Shown here: positions 43,100 through 51,057 of the stretch, one piece after another
Numbering within the stretch: position 1 is the stretch's first letter
Layout of the letters: each line of letters opens with the position of its first letter
Assembly (NCBI GenBank): GCA_019359515.1
Contig: JAHHHC010000001.1
Location: 1 to 64,000, forward strand
Reading direction: 5' to 3'
Length of the DNA stretch: 64,000 nucleotides
DNA from: Desmonostoc vinosum HA7617-LM4
GTDB taxonomy: Bacteria; Cyanobacteriota; Cyanobacteriia; Cyanobacteriales; Nostocaceae
Notes under the pieces: generated by a model
Seen by the model: the letters and a program-made list of their open reading frames with translations, nothing else
The model's database searches: none
Told to the model about the DNA's origin: nothing
Made by a program: the position numbers and the translations under genes

Positions 43100-43323
43100 T
43101 AAATAGTTACCTCAGCCTCAGCGATAAAAGCCTCTAAAACTGGTGATTCATCTTCTAAAACCTCATTACCAAATACTTCTATATGGCATTGGATAGCTGA
43201 TTTTACATCAGCTAAAGCTTCCGCATAAGTGTTACCTTCACTTACTACAACTCCCTTAATACCGAGAGGATAGGCAATATAGCCATCAAAATGCTTTTCG
43301 ACAATAATTTTAATTTGTTTCAT
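43099..43323 (-). CDS. hicB: HicB family antitoxin
   Basis: The 74-residue protein has the HicB fold pattern: IKIIVEKHFDGYIAYPLGIK, VVSEGNTYAEALADVKSAI. It normally binds and blocks HicA. Here hicB comes first and overlaps hicA by one base, the usual translational coupling. No C-terminal ribbon-helix-helix or HTH domain is present, so it may not autoregulate. With the toxin truncated it is probably an orphan antitoxin. Confidence 0.85.
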   Translation of the reverse strand: MKQIKIIVEKHFDGYIAYPLGIKGVVVSEGNTYAEALADVKSAIQCHIEVFGNEVLEDESPVLEAFIAEAEVTI

Positions 43324-43389
43324 CTTTCTAAGATTATCCTAAATCGTGCTGCGATCGCTCTTTAGAAAGACGTTCCTCATTGCTTCGTC

Positions 43390-43623
43390 TTATTTTGATT
43401 TATCAACACTATAGTAACGCGATAGCATTACACGAAAATAATTCGACCACCTTTGCATTAAACTTCCTTGCTGAAGAAGTAGATTTGTTGATTTATCCAA
43501 CAAATACAACCACTCCTGCACCGGCTGGGGACGAAACTTGTAATCTAACGCCATCCCCCTCATAATTGCCTCATTTACCCGATCGCTAACACTGCTATTC
43601 AATTCTTTAGGCGATCGCAGTTG
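43390..43623 (-). pseudogene. Ser/Thr protein kinase fragment
   Basis: The frame after a TAA at 43624-43626 reads QLRSPKELNSSVSDRVNEAI and MRGMALDYKFRPQPVQEWL. This is the end of the kinase domain of cyanobacterial Ser/Thr kinases (typical form: NEAILxGMALxPxxRPQSVQEWLxLL). All catalytic subdomains are missing. The tail after WLYLLDKS is unrelated or lineage-specific. It is a short remnant with no ATG. Confidence 0.65.
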
Positions 43624-43696
43624 TTAAACCTTGATACTGCACAAAACGCGCTTCAGTACTTTATCATTCTAAGTGTATTCAATCCGTAATCAACTT

Positions 43697-43981
43697 ATGG
43701 CGATCGCAGTTGTTAAACCCTCATCCTGGCTAGAGAAAGGTATTCAACTTGAAAAAGTCAGTAATATTAATCTGTTTAAAATTACTGAAGAATTATCAGA
43801 TCGGATGCAAGAGATTGTAGATAAGAAAACAGCTAATTCTCAAACCCCAGAAGAAGAGGCTGAGTTGGAAGCCATTGGAGAATTAGTAATTATTGTTACC
43901 TACATCAATGGAATGATTGCTAATAAAGCACGAGAATCTAACGAACCAGAAGACAGGGAAATGGGAGTAGACAGAAATTAA
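43697..43981 (+). CDS. Small helical hypothetical protein
   Basis: The 94-residue protein reads MAIAVVKPSSWLEKGIQLEK, then FKITEELSDRMQEIVDKKTA, and PEEEAELEAIGELVIIVTYI. It is mostly helical and acidic, similar in style to small proteins that precede HNH or PIN nucleases in cyanobacteria, but no such partner follows. The first residues overlap a 22-base direct repeat (GCGATCGCAGTTGTTAAACC) also seen at 43612. Function unknown. Confidence 0.5.
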   Translation: MAIAVVKPSSWLEKGIQLEKVSNINLFKITEELSDRMQEIVDKKTANSQTPEEEAELEAIGELVIIVTYINGMIANKARESNEPEDREMGVDRN

Positions 43982-43995
43982 TATCTAAAAAATAC

Positions 43996-44022
43996 AGAGA
44001 CGTTGCATTGCAACGTCTCTAC
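43996..44022. repeat. AGAGACGTTGC palindrome, family member
   Basis: AGAGACGTTGCA and TGCAACGTCTCT form a near-perfect palindrome 15 bases after the preceding gene. It has the same GAGAC/GTCTC arms as the palindromes at 391, 30480 and 42163, and may end transcription. Confidence 0.65.
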
Positions 44023-44202
44023 ATCTGGGTTATTGCATCAAAATTTGCCGGATTAAAATACTCATTACCTCATCTCGGTTGTCGGTGGGTATCAGTGGAC
44101 TCCATTAAGCTTGTCGTGCTACTACATGTGTTGCAATTTTTTTGAATTGGTATCAGAATTACACTAATGTTAACGGCGTTATTGCTCAGCTAATAGCACT
44201 AT

Positions 44203-44949
44203 TTAAGTCTTGACAATTTCTGCACTATCAGTTTTAAGTTGACCGTCTTCCATGTAGATGATGCGATCGGCAATATCGAGGATACGGTTGTCATGAGTAA
44301 CTAGCAAAATTGTACAGCCTTGTTCTTTTGCTAACATCTGCATGACTTCTACAACGTCACGTCCAGATTTTTTATCAAGTGCGGCTGTGGGTTCGTCTGC
44401 CAACACAATTTTAGGATGGCTGACTAAGGCACGAGCGATCGCTACCCGTTGTTTTTGTCCTCCTGATAGTTTCTCTGGGTAGTAATTTACATGATCGCCT
44501 AATCCTACATGTTCCAGCATGGCGATCGCTTTAGCGTCGATATTTTCATTCACAAATTCGTCATGCAACTCTAAGGACATGCGGACATTCTCCTTGGCTG
44601 TTAAAAAAGTCATCAAGTTATGCGCTTGGAAGATATAACCTATTTGACAGCGAAGTTTGGTTAATTGCTTTTTCTTAGCACCACAAATTTCCTCTCCCAA
44701 TATCTTCAAACTACCTGATTGAGCAGAACGTAGCCCTCCCATTAATGTTAACAATGTAGTTTTTCCCGACCCAGAAGGGCCAGTCATAATCACAATTTCA
44801 CCAGCATTAATCTTCAAATTAATGTCATATAGTACCTGTTTTTGCAACGCTCCCTCACCAAAATAGTGATTGAGGTTGTTGATATAAATCGCAGGCTCTA
44901 AAGTAGAAGCTGTTGAATTGGCATTTATTTGTACTGAATCTTGTAACAT
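44203..44949 (-). CDS. devA: ABC exporter ATP-binding subunit, DevA family
   Basis: The 248-residue ATPase shows Walker A TGPSGSGKTTLLTLMGGL, Q-loop YIFQAHNLMTFL, signature LSGGQKQRVAIARAL, Walker B VLADEPTAALD and switch His in LLVTHDNRI. It closely fits DevA, the ATPase of the DevBCA exporters that work with an outer-membrane TolC-like protein. In Anabaena one DevBCA exports heterocyst glycolipids, but genomes carry several paralogues. Here the upstream TetR gene argues for a drug- or stress-inducible paralogue. It is the last gene of the cluster, 26 bases after devC. Confidence 0.93.
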   Translation of the reverse strand: MLQDSVQINANSTASTLEPAIYINNLNHYFGEGALQKQVLYDINLKINAGEIVIMTGPSGSGKTTLLTLMGGLRSAQSGSLKILGEEICGAKKKQLTKLRCQIGYIFQAHNLMTFLTAKENVRMSLELHDEFVNENIDAKAIAMLEHVGLGDHVNYYPEKLSGGQKQRVAIARALVSHPKIVLADEPTAALDKKSGRDVVEVMQMLAKEQGCTILLVTHDNRILDIADRIIYMEDGQLKTDSAEIVKT

Positions 44950-44975
44950 AAAATTTTGTAGTTGTAAATCAACAA

Positions 44976-46142
44976 TTAAAACACATCAGCCGGGTCAGCA
45001 GACCGGAGTTTACGTAAAGCGATCGCCCCAGAAACACTACACATAATAATGGTCAAAATCCAAACATTTATCGCTCGTTCCAGCTTCATAAAGATGGGGA
45101 GCATTGTGGCGGCGTAAGTGACTTTATATAACCCAAAGGAAAGAAAAAATCCCGGCAAAAATCCTAAGATAGCTAATAAAAGTGCCTCTTGAATCAAGAC
45201 TCCTAAAAGATAGTTATCGGTGTAACCCATTGCCTTGAGGGTGGCGTATTCTGGCAAGTGGTCAGAAACATCTGAATAGAGGATTTGGTAAACAATCACG
45301 ATGCCAACAATAAATCCAACTCCTGCACCTAAGCCAAAAATGAAACCAATACCAGTACCAGTTTCCCAATATTTTTTTTCAATTTGAGCAAACCCCTCCG
45401 GTGTCAGCACTTTGACATCACCAGGCAACCCTGCAACCAGTTGGGATTGCACTTTCTCCATATTCATCCCTGGTTTGAGAGTTATTAGCCCAACTTCGAT
45501 GCGATCGGGTTTACGTTCTGGAAATAGTAAAAGAAAGGTAGAGTCACTGGTAATGACATTACCATCAGCAGAAAAGGAGGCTCCATCAGTATACAAAGCT
45601 TTAACTTTGACGGCTTGGTTATTTAGTTCCGTCTCAAAAGTGCCTGTTTTCTGAAAAGTCTCGGCAACTGCTCCAAATTCGGGACGACCAGCTTGATCAA
45701 ACATCACTTGGTACAGTGGTTTGATCTGGTCTTGGCCTTGATTAACATCAGCAGATTTGAATGTAGATTGTGCCGGATCAAGACCCCAAACTAAGATGGC
45801 GCGTTCAAGAAGCGTTTTGGGATCTCGCCACTGTCCGGTACCAATATAAAGTGGAGTTACTGATTGAACACCTTCATAACCTAAAGTTTGATAAAGTCTC
45901 TCTCTAGAGAAGCTTTTTACTGAGTATAGGGTTTGAAATTGAGGACTAATTAAAAGCAAATCTGCTTGTAAATTACGATGAGGTTTCACGGCTGCATCAA
46001 ACAGCGCGTCTTTAAACCCTAGCTGAATGAACATCAGCATATCCGCAAAAGTAATACCTGCAACTGCAACCGCTAGGCGTGTTTTTTCTTTCATTAATTG
46101 CCGCCATGCTAGCGGCGTTTTCAGAAATAGTTTGGAAAGCAT
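44976..46142 (-). CDS. devC: ABC exporter permease subunit, DevC family
   Basis: The 388-residue protein begins LFLKTPLAWRQLMKEKTRLA with an N-terminal helix, followed by a long extracytoplasmic domain (about 45-260) and three C-terminal helices. It includes LPEYATLKAMGYTDNYLLGV, the coupling segment typical of MacB/DevC permeases. The C-terminus RSADPADVF is the family ending. It lies upstream of devA; a STRR-like array and a MITE separate it from the DUF2834 gene. Confidence 0.92.
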   Translation of the reverse strand: MLSKLFLKTPLAWRQLMKEKTRLAVAVAGITFADMLMFIQLGFKDALFDAAVKPHRNLQADLLLISPQFQTLYSVKSFSRERLYQTLGYEGVQSVTPLYIGTGQWRDPKTLLERAILVWGLDPAQSTFKSADVNQGQDQIKPLYQVMFDQAGRPEFGAVAETFQKTGTFETELNNQAVKVKALYTDGASFSADGNVITSDSTFLLLFPERKPDRIEVGLITLKPGMNMEKVQSQLVAGLPGDVKVLTPEGFAQIEKKYWETGTGIGFIFGLGAGVGFIVGIVIVYQILYSDVSDHLPEYATLKAMGYTDNYLLGVLIQEALLLAILGFLPGFFLSFGLYKVTYAATMLPIFMKLERAINVWILTIIMCSVSGAIALRKLRSADPADVF

Positions 46143-46148
46143 AGTGTT

Positions 46149-46218
46149 GGGGAGTAGGGAATGGGGAATGGGGAATGGGGAATGGGGAATGGGGAATGGG
46201 GAATGGGGAATGGGGAAT
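46149..46218. repeat. STRR-type array GGGGAAT
   Basis: Nine or more heptamers GGGGAAT lie in tandem just upstream of devC. This sequence variant differs from the GGGGACT/GGGGATT arrays elsewhere. A weak CGTCCCC repeat follows. The array lies inside the presumed dev operon. Confidence 0.88.
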
Positions 46219-46308
46219 TGTCATTTGTTATTAATCATTCTCCGCGTCCCCCTGTCTCCGCGTCCCCGCGTCTTCCTTCCAGTCCCTTTAGGAATTAAGA
46301 AATAACAG

Positions 46309-46411
46309 TAAGCTAAAAAACATCTAAATTACATAATCAAATTAAATAAAACTCTTGTGGGGTGGGCATCTTGCCCGCCCTAATTATGCAAGTTATATGT
46401 GGAACAGCTTA
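46309..46411. mobile_element. 101-bp MITE with TA target duplication, copy 2
   Basis: It is identical to 20719-20821. It is inserted at a TA near the 3' end of the DUF2834 gene, replacing the original ending (T-V-I-S, stop) with K-L-F-H-I, stop. Confidence 0.85.
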
Positions 46412-46731
46412 TCAGTCTGCTGTTTGAGTTGATATTCTCGCATTAATAGAAACAAGGGAAGGCCAAGAGAAACCCCTACAAAAAGATTAGAAGCAATATA
46501 AATCCAGAGATTTTGCATTTTTAAACGTGTACCTTCCCAGAACACAAAAACCCACAGAGTTAGAGATGAAACAATCACATCCGTGCCAAAAAAACCAGAA
46601 ATTCTGTTAGCAAATAGCTGCTCAATAAAAAGTTGGATATCAAGACCATGCTCTAAAAAAAATGGTAAGAACTGTGAGTAAGGTAACACTATTCCTAAGA
46701 TGCAAAGCAAAAAATATGTAGCTTTCAGCAT
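46393..46731 (-). CDS. DUF2834 membrane protein
   Basis: The 112-residue protein matches DUF2834: YFLLCILGIVLPYSQFLPFF, FANRISGFFGTDVIVSSLTL and ASNLFVGVSLGLPLFLLMRE. It has three membrane helices and no known function. It lies between devB and devC, 45 bases after devB. The last five residues and the stop codon are encoded by the inserted MITE; without it the protein would end QQTDTVIS. The change is small and the protein may still work. Confidence 0.87.
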   Translation of the reverse strand: MLKATYFLLCILGIVLPYSQFLPFFLEHGLDIQLFIEQLFANRISGFFGTDVIVSSLTLWVFVFWEGTRLKMQNLWIYIASNLFVGVSLGLPLFLLMREYQLKQQTDKLFHI

Positions 46732-46776
46732 GATGAAATTCCCTGATTTTGTACTGAAATATGCACAACAACGGCT

Positions 46777-48066
46777 TTACATTTCAATCGCGGTTTGGAC
46801 TTGTAAGTTAGTCAAACCTGCTACTCGCTTGCTGTCTTCGGGATTAAGACGAATTTTTACTTCTACTACTCGCCTATCTAGGTTCTCGCCTGGTTGGTTG
46901 CTAAATACGTTTTGTCGTTCTACTTGCCGACCAATTTGAGAAACGGTGCCTCGCAGTTCGCCAGTAAATGCTTGGCTGGTGATTACTGCTTGTTGTCCCA
47001 TTTTGATTTTGCCGATGTCTGTTTGATAAACTTCTGCGACTGCTACCATCTGGTCGTTTGGTGCTAAGTCTGCGATGCCATTATTACTAATTTTTTCTCC
47101 TACTCTTGTATTAATTTTGATGACTTGACCCGCCATTGGTGCTTTGATATAAGCCGCTGCTAACTCGGTTCGGGCGCGTTTGAGTGTGGCGATCGCATTT
47201 TCAACTTCTGTTTTTGCCGCCTGCACATCTACTGGTCGAACTTCGGCGATACTCGTCAATGTAGCTTTGGCTTCGCTAATTTGCTTGCTACTAGTGGCGT
47301 TAATCCGGGTCAGTGCTACTTTGGCCTCGGCTAGTTGTCTGCTAGCTGTAGTGTTGATACGTTTGAGAACTGCTTTGGCTTCATCTAATTGTTGTTGTGC
47401 AGTTTCGACGCTCAAGCGCTTGGTGTCAAATAAAGAACTAGAAGTTGCCCCTTCGGTATATAGCTGTTGATAACGTTTATATTCAGCTTGAGCATTTTTT
47501 AATTCTGCTTCTAGCTTTCTGATTAATGCTTCTTGAGCTATTTTGTCTCCCTGCCATTGGGCCTCTATCCGGGCAACTATTTCTTGTTGAGCTGTTTTGT
47601 CTCCTTGGGATTGGGCTTGTAAGCGTTCAACGTTTGCCTGCTGTGCCTGAATTTCTCCGGTTTTTGCTCCTGCTTTGACTTGATCGAGTTTAGCTTGAGC
47701 GACTCTGACCTGCTTTTCGGCTTGGAGTACAGCAGTTTCTAAGCGATCGCGTGAGTCTAAAATTGCTATGATCTGTCCAGCTTTGACGCGTTCGTTTTCC
47801 TTAACTAGGATTTTATCGATGCGATCGCCATCTAAATTTATGGGCGCAAATAGGCTCATGACCTCTGCTTCTGGTTCGAGTCTTCCCAAAGCTGTGACGT
47901 TTTGAACGCTTGGTGTAGTTTGTACTGATTCCGATGGGGTGCTTTGACTAACTGATCCAGATCGAGAAATACCATAAACAACTATTCCCCCAGTAATCGC
48001 TGTCGCAGCAACTACTAAGGCAATTAATCCTTTATTTCCAGGTTTAAATAGCAGCTTCTGACCCAT
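46777..48066 (-). CDS. devB: HlyD/DevB-type periplasmic adaptor of the ABC exporter
   Basis: The 429-residue adaptor has an N-terminal membrane anchor (about residues 14-33), a biotinyl-lipoyl half motif (NVTALGRLEPEAEVMSLFAP; VKENERVKAGQIIAILDSRD), a long coiled coil (about 95-290, with internal repeats of NATSSKQ/EAKA type) and a second lipoyl half (AAYIKAPMAGQVIKINTRVG). It bridges the DevCA inner-membrane complex to a TolC-like outer-membrane channel, which is not encoded here. It follows the TetR gene by 63 bases on the same strand. Confidence 0.93.
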   Translation of the reverse strand: MGQKLLFKPGNKGLIALVVAATAITGGIVVYGISRSGSVSQSTPSESVQTTPSVQNVTALGRLEPEAEVMSLFAPINLDGDRIDKILVKENERVKAGQIIAILDSRDRLETAVLQAEKQVRVAQAKLDQVKAGAKTGEIQAQQANVERLQAQSQGDKTAQQEIVARIEAQWQGDKIAQEALIRKLEAELKNAQAEYKRYQQLYTEGATSSSLFDTKRLSVETAQQQLDEAKAVLKRINTTASRQLAEAKVALTRINATSSKQISEAKATLTSIAEVRPVDVQAAKTEVENAIATLKRARTELAAAYIKAPMAGQVIKINTRVGEKISNNGIADLAPNDQMVAVAEVYQTDIGKIKMGQQAVITSQAFTGELRGTVSQIGRQVERQNVFSNQPGENLDRRVVEVKIRLNPEDSKRVAGLTNLQVQTAIEM

Positions 48067-48129
48067 TTCCTATTCCCCTTGAAAAAGATAATTTTGTCTC
48101 ACATCTATGCGAACAGTAATCAAAATTTT

Positions 48130-48741
48130 CTAATTAACTGAATATGATTTATAATTTAACTTCCTATTAAGCTGATGTTCTGGCAGATATGCCGTTAACA
48201 TTTTGCCTAATAGCGTACATTGTTCAGTAAAAGAAACCTTTTCATTACCCCACAGCCGTTCTAGAATTACGCCGTCAATCAAGCTCAATATCAAAGAAAT
48301 CACAGTTGAATCTTCAATTCCTATAACTTTACTAATTGCTTGCCGCGATCGCTCATCAACTCGCCTAAACATGCGACTGCTCCACATCTGCTTAGAATCT
48401 TGATGCTGACAAAAATCAACGAATATATAAGTTAATTTGATGAAATAATCTTCGTGTTTAGCAAGAAATTTCCCCATTGCATCCATTGTCTCTTGCAATG
48501 TTTGGGTAAATTCCAATTCTGCGATCGCCATTAATATCTCTTGTTGGCATACCTCTTCTACCAACTGCTCAAATAAAGCTTGTTTACTAGGAAAATAATG
48601 ATACAAAGTACCCGTAGATACTCCTAACTCTTGAGCAATATACCGCATAGTGATTGAGCCATAACTCTTTTGAGCAAACAAATCAAAACACCTACTCAGC
48701 AGTTCTCTACGGTATTGATCATGGTCAACAATCTTAGGCAT
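48130..48741 (-). CDS. TetR/AcrR family regulator
   Basis: The first 60 residues are a TetR HTH: RRELLSRCFDLFAQKSYGSI, then QELGVSTGTLYHYFPSKQAL. The rest is a variable ligand-binding helical domain. The gene is first in the run tetR-devB-DUF2834-devC-devA, and a divergent DoxX gene lies 152 bases away, so it probably represses the exporter operon and itself. The inducer is unknown. A palindromic site lies just upstream. Confidence 0.92.
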   Translation of the reverse strand: MPKIVDHDQYRRELLSRCFDLFAQKSYGSITMRYIAQELGVSTGTLYHYFPSKQALFEQLVEEVCQQEILMAIAELEFTQTLQETMDAMGKFLAKHEDYFIKLTYIFVDFCQHQDSKQMWSSRMFRRVDERSRQAISKVIGIEDSTVISLILSLIDGVILERLWGNEKVSFTEQCTLLGKMLTAYLPEHQLNRKLNYKSYSVN

Positions 48742-48753
48742 GTCTCCTTTTTT

Positions 48754-48775
48754 ATATCGAACGCTCGTTATTTAT
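48754..48775. promoter_or_regulatory. Candidate TetR operator
   Basis: TATCGAACGCTCGTTATTTA holds the inverted pair AACG-CT-CGTT centred at 48764.5, 13 bases upstream of the tetR start. Position and symmetry suit an autoregulatory TetR operator that could also affect the divergent DoxX gene. This is inferred from sequence only. Confidence 0.45.
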
Positions 48776-48893
48776 AAATTTAACCTTTTTTAACAAATTT
48801 TGTCAAAGGCTAACTGATAAATATAACCAAACATGCATTCTGGTTTTCTAGCTAGTGTAATTACTTAATTTTAAGTAATTTTTAAAAAAAGTA

Positions 48894-49439
48894 ATGTCTC
48901 TCATTAAAGACCTAAAATCCAATTCCCTATTCCCCTTGACCGAAGACAAAACAACACTAAGTAATCAAACTGAGATAGTAGGAATAAGCACAGAATTAAA
49001 ACACATGAGCAAATATAAGGAAATCTTACGTGTCATCCTTGCCATATCGATTATTGTAGTTGGGGTGACACACTTTGCCATTCCCGAACCATATGTCAAA
49101 ATTATGCCTCCACAACTACCCTATCCTTTAGGGTTAGTTTATCTCAGTGGCTTTTATGAAATTTTGGGCGGTATTGGATTGTTAGTTCCACCTGTAAGTC
49201 AGGCTGCTGCTTGGGGACTAATTGCGCTGTTTATTGCTGTTTTTCCAGCCAACATCAATATGGCGGTCAATCATATTAAGCTTGAACACATACCAAATTC
49301 ACCTTGGGTACATATAATCAGACTTCCTTTACAAGCAGTTTTAATTGCTTGGGCTTGGTGGTATACAAAACCTTCAGACAGAGAAAAACAAGCTTCTTTA
49401 ATTCCTAAATCACTCATTCCTCAAGAATTAGAATGGTAA
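48894..49439 (+). CDS. DoxX family membrane protein
   Basis: The 181-residue protein has four membrane helices (from about residue 45) and DoxX-like features: VILAISIIVVGVTHFAIPEP, YLSGFYEILGGIGLLVPPVS and ANINMAVNHIKLEHIPNSPW. DoxX proteins are quinone-linked or stress-associated membrane subunits; the role here is not known. The first 37 residues before MSKYKEILRV (49005) are polar and unusual, so the start may be there; neither site has a clear ribosome site. It is divergent from tetR and might share its regulation. Confidence 0.8.
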   Translation: MSLIKDLKSNSLFPLTEDKTTLSNQTEIVGISTELKHMSKYKEILRVILAISIIVVGVTHFAIPEPYVKIMPPQLPYPLGLVYLSGFYEILGGIGLLVPPVSQAAAWGLIALFIAVFPANINMAVNHIKLEHIPNSPWVHIIRLPLQAVLIAWAWWYTKPSDREKQASLIPKSLIPQELEW

Positions 49440-49512
49440 TAAATAGGACTAGTATTTGATTTTTGAAAAAACCCCGCACACTCGAAAAAATTGATTCCCC
49501 ACTCTCAATTTC

Positions 49513-50007
49513 ATGAATACGTCACAGACAGTGCAACAATTACAGGCAAAATGGATAACACCAGAAAATTTTCAACGTTATGGTCAGGTGATTTTTGCTA
49601 GTCAAGATAGTAAAGCTTACGATGTTGAGGATGCCAATTTAAACCTGCAAAATGGTATTCCCCGATTTTATATCATGCGACTGCAAAAGAGAGGACGAAA
49701 GTTTCACAAAATTACTCGCCATATACAATGTACTCAATGTTTGGGTTCTTTGGAAGGGAAAGATTGGTTAATTGCAGTTTGTCCTCCTCATAATGATGTT
49801 AATGAACCTGTCTTAGAAGAGATTGCAGCTTTCCGCATTCCGGGGAATTGTTTTATTAAGTTAGAGGTGGGTACTTGGCACGCTGGGCCATATTTTGAGC
49901 ATGAAGTAGTAGATTTTTATAATTTAGAATTGAGTGATACAAATGTTGTAGATCATTTCACTCATGATTTGCTTCAAAGTCATCAACTAGAGTTTGAGAT
50001 GGTGTAG
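49513..50007 (+). CDS. Ureidoglycolate lyase (AllA) family protein
   Basis: The 164-residue protein has the AllA cupin pattern: ITPENFQRYGQVI at the start, HIQCTQCLGSLEGKDWLIAV in the core and VGTWHAGPYFEHEVVDFYNL. AllA splits ureidoglycolate to glyoxylate and urea in allantoin breakdown. Other allantoin genes are not in the window, and many cyanobacterial members are of untested activity. It follows the DoxX gene by 73 bases on the same strand. Confidence 0.85.
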   Translation: MNTSQTVQQLQAKWITPENFQRYGQVIFASQDSKAYDVEDANLNLQNGIPRFYIMRLQKRGRKFHKITRHIQCTQCLGSLEGKDWLIAVCPPHNDVNEPVLEEIAAFRIPGNCFIKLEVGTWHAGPYFEHEVVDFYNLELSDTNVVDHFTHDLLQSHQLEFEMV

Positions 50008-50025
50008 GCGAAAATAAGCTTGATA

Positions 50026-50122
50026 TATAGCAATCCTATCTGATTTGTGAAAATTCGCGGTGTCCAAAACCCCGACTTCTTTAAAAAGTCGGGGTTCTTA
50101 GTTATCACGAATGATTTAGGAT
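50026..50122. mobile_element. MITE-like element with internal hairpin, copy 2
   Basis: The left end TATAGCAATCCTATCTGATT and the right end GAATGATTTAGGAT match the ends of 39028-39130. The central hairpin AACCCCGACTT/AAGTCGGGGTT (50068-50096) is longer in pairs than in copy 1 but lacks a T-run. Confidence 0.65.
50068..50096 (+). terminator. Hairpin after the AllA-like gene
   Basis: An 11-base-pair stem (AACCCCGACTT, loop CTTTAAA) follows the gene by 60 bases. The following bases are CTTAGTT, so termination is possible but not certain. Confidence 0.5.
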
Positions 50123-50136
50123 GACCCCACTTATTG

Positions 50137-50505
50137 TCAATGTTTTACGGCAGTCACCACTACTTCAGATATATTACTAACCTCATTTCCATTTAAATCC
50201 TGATTTCGTTGTTTAAACTCATCCAACAAATTAAAGAACTTTTCAAAACCGGCCCTTTCATCGTGACAGTAAAGCATAATCATTTTCGACCAAGAGCTTA
50301 CCGTTTTTATTCCTAGCTTTTTCTGCAACCAAGGCTGAAACTCTCCATAAAAATCTTCTTCTTTCTCAGTATTTTCAATTCCCAATTCACTCCTTGAGCA
50401 TTCATACCCAACCAAAAACATAAATAAATCGCTCACAGAAGGACGACCAATATACATACCTGGTTTGGCTTGAATTTTTGCTAAAATTTCATACACTCCG
50501 CTCAT
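50137..50505 (-). CDS. Possible immunity protein
   Basis: The 122-residue soluble protein contains EILAKIQAKPGMYIGRPSVS and DLFMFLVGYECSRSELG. The motif KPGMYxGxxS...FLxGY recurs in small proteins found next to polymorphic toxin tips, so an immunity role is likely by context. It follows the toxin-like frame at 50538 on the same strand by 32 bases, the usual toxin-then-immunity order. The assignment is inferred, not certain. Confidence 0.5.
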   Translation of the reverse strand: MSGVYEILAKIQAKPGMYIGRPSVSDLFMFLVGYECSRSELGIENTEKEEDFYGEFQPWLQKKLGIKTVSSWSKMIMLYCHDERAGFEKFFNLLDEFKQRNQDLNGNEVSNISEVVVTAVKH

Positions 50506-50537
50506 AATATTTTCTCCTTATAGTCTGGCTTTCTCTT

Positions 50538-50852
50538 TCAGAAATTATCTAACTCTTCTAAATAAAATTCACCACTTCTACAGGAAAAATCATTGATCCA
50601 CTCATCACGCGGTAATCCTTGACGTGAATGATTATCAAAAACTAGTCCTAAAACTTCTACACCGTAATGAATGCCATTATCAGTAATTGACTCATTATCA
50701 CTGTAACGATTGCTAATTATAAAGAAATCATTTCGTTTTTTAGTTCTAAGCTTGAGAATTTTTCCCTCAATTCCATAAACTAATTTAGAGATATTAGGGA
50801 TATCATTACTCTTAAGATAAGATATTTTGCACAAGCGATCGCCTCTGTACAC
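50538..50852 (-). CDS. Possible papain-fold toxin tip, N-terminally truncated
   Basis: The 104-residue frame has LVYGIEGKILKLRTKKRNDF, then DNGIHYGVEVLGLVFDN and GLPRDEWINDFSC. The spacing of G-K-x-I-x-L-x-T, H-x-G-V-E-V and V-F-D-N resembles the papain-fold toxin modules of cyanobacterial polymorphic toxins. The open frame begins only five codons above the GTG at 50852, with the sequence CCKQCV, whose Cys could be the catalytic one. A delivery domain is missing. It is probably a displaced toxin tip or a remnant; activity is unproven. Confidence 0.45.
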   Translation of the reverse strand: MYRGDRLCKISYLKSNDIPNISKLVYGIEGKILKLRTKKRNDFFIISNRYSDNESITDNGIHYGVEVLGLVFDNHSRQGLPRDEWINDFSCRSGEFYLEELDNF

Positions 50853-51057
50853 ACACTGTTTGCAGCATCAGTAAGCCAAATAAAAGAGCGCTCTTGACTA
50901 AACAAAAGCGCTTCTAGAGGTAAAAATCAGTCAATTTGTTTTTTACCCTACAAATTGACATGATTATATTTCAGCAAACTGGAGTAGTTTTATGCATCGG
51001 CTGGGGCTACGATTCATATGCACAAATAATAGAGTGGCGTTCGCAATTTTACAAAAC

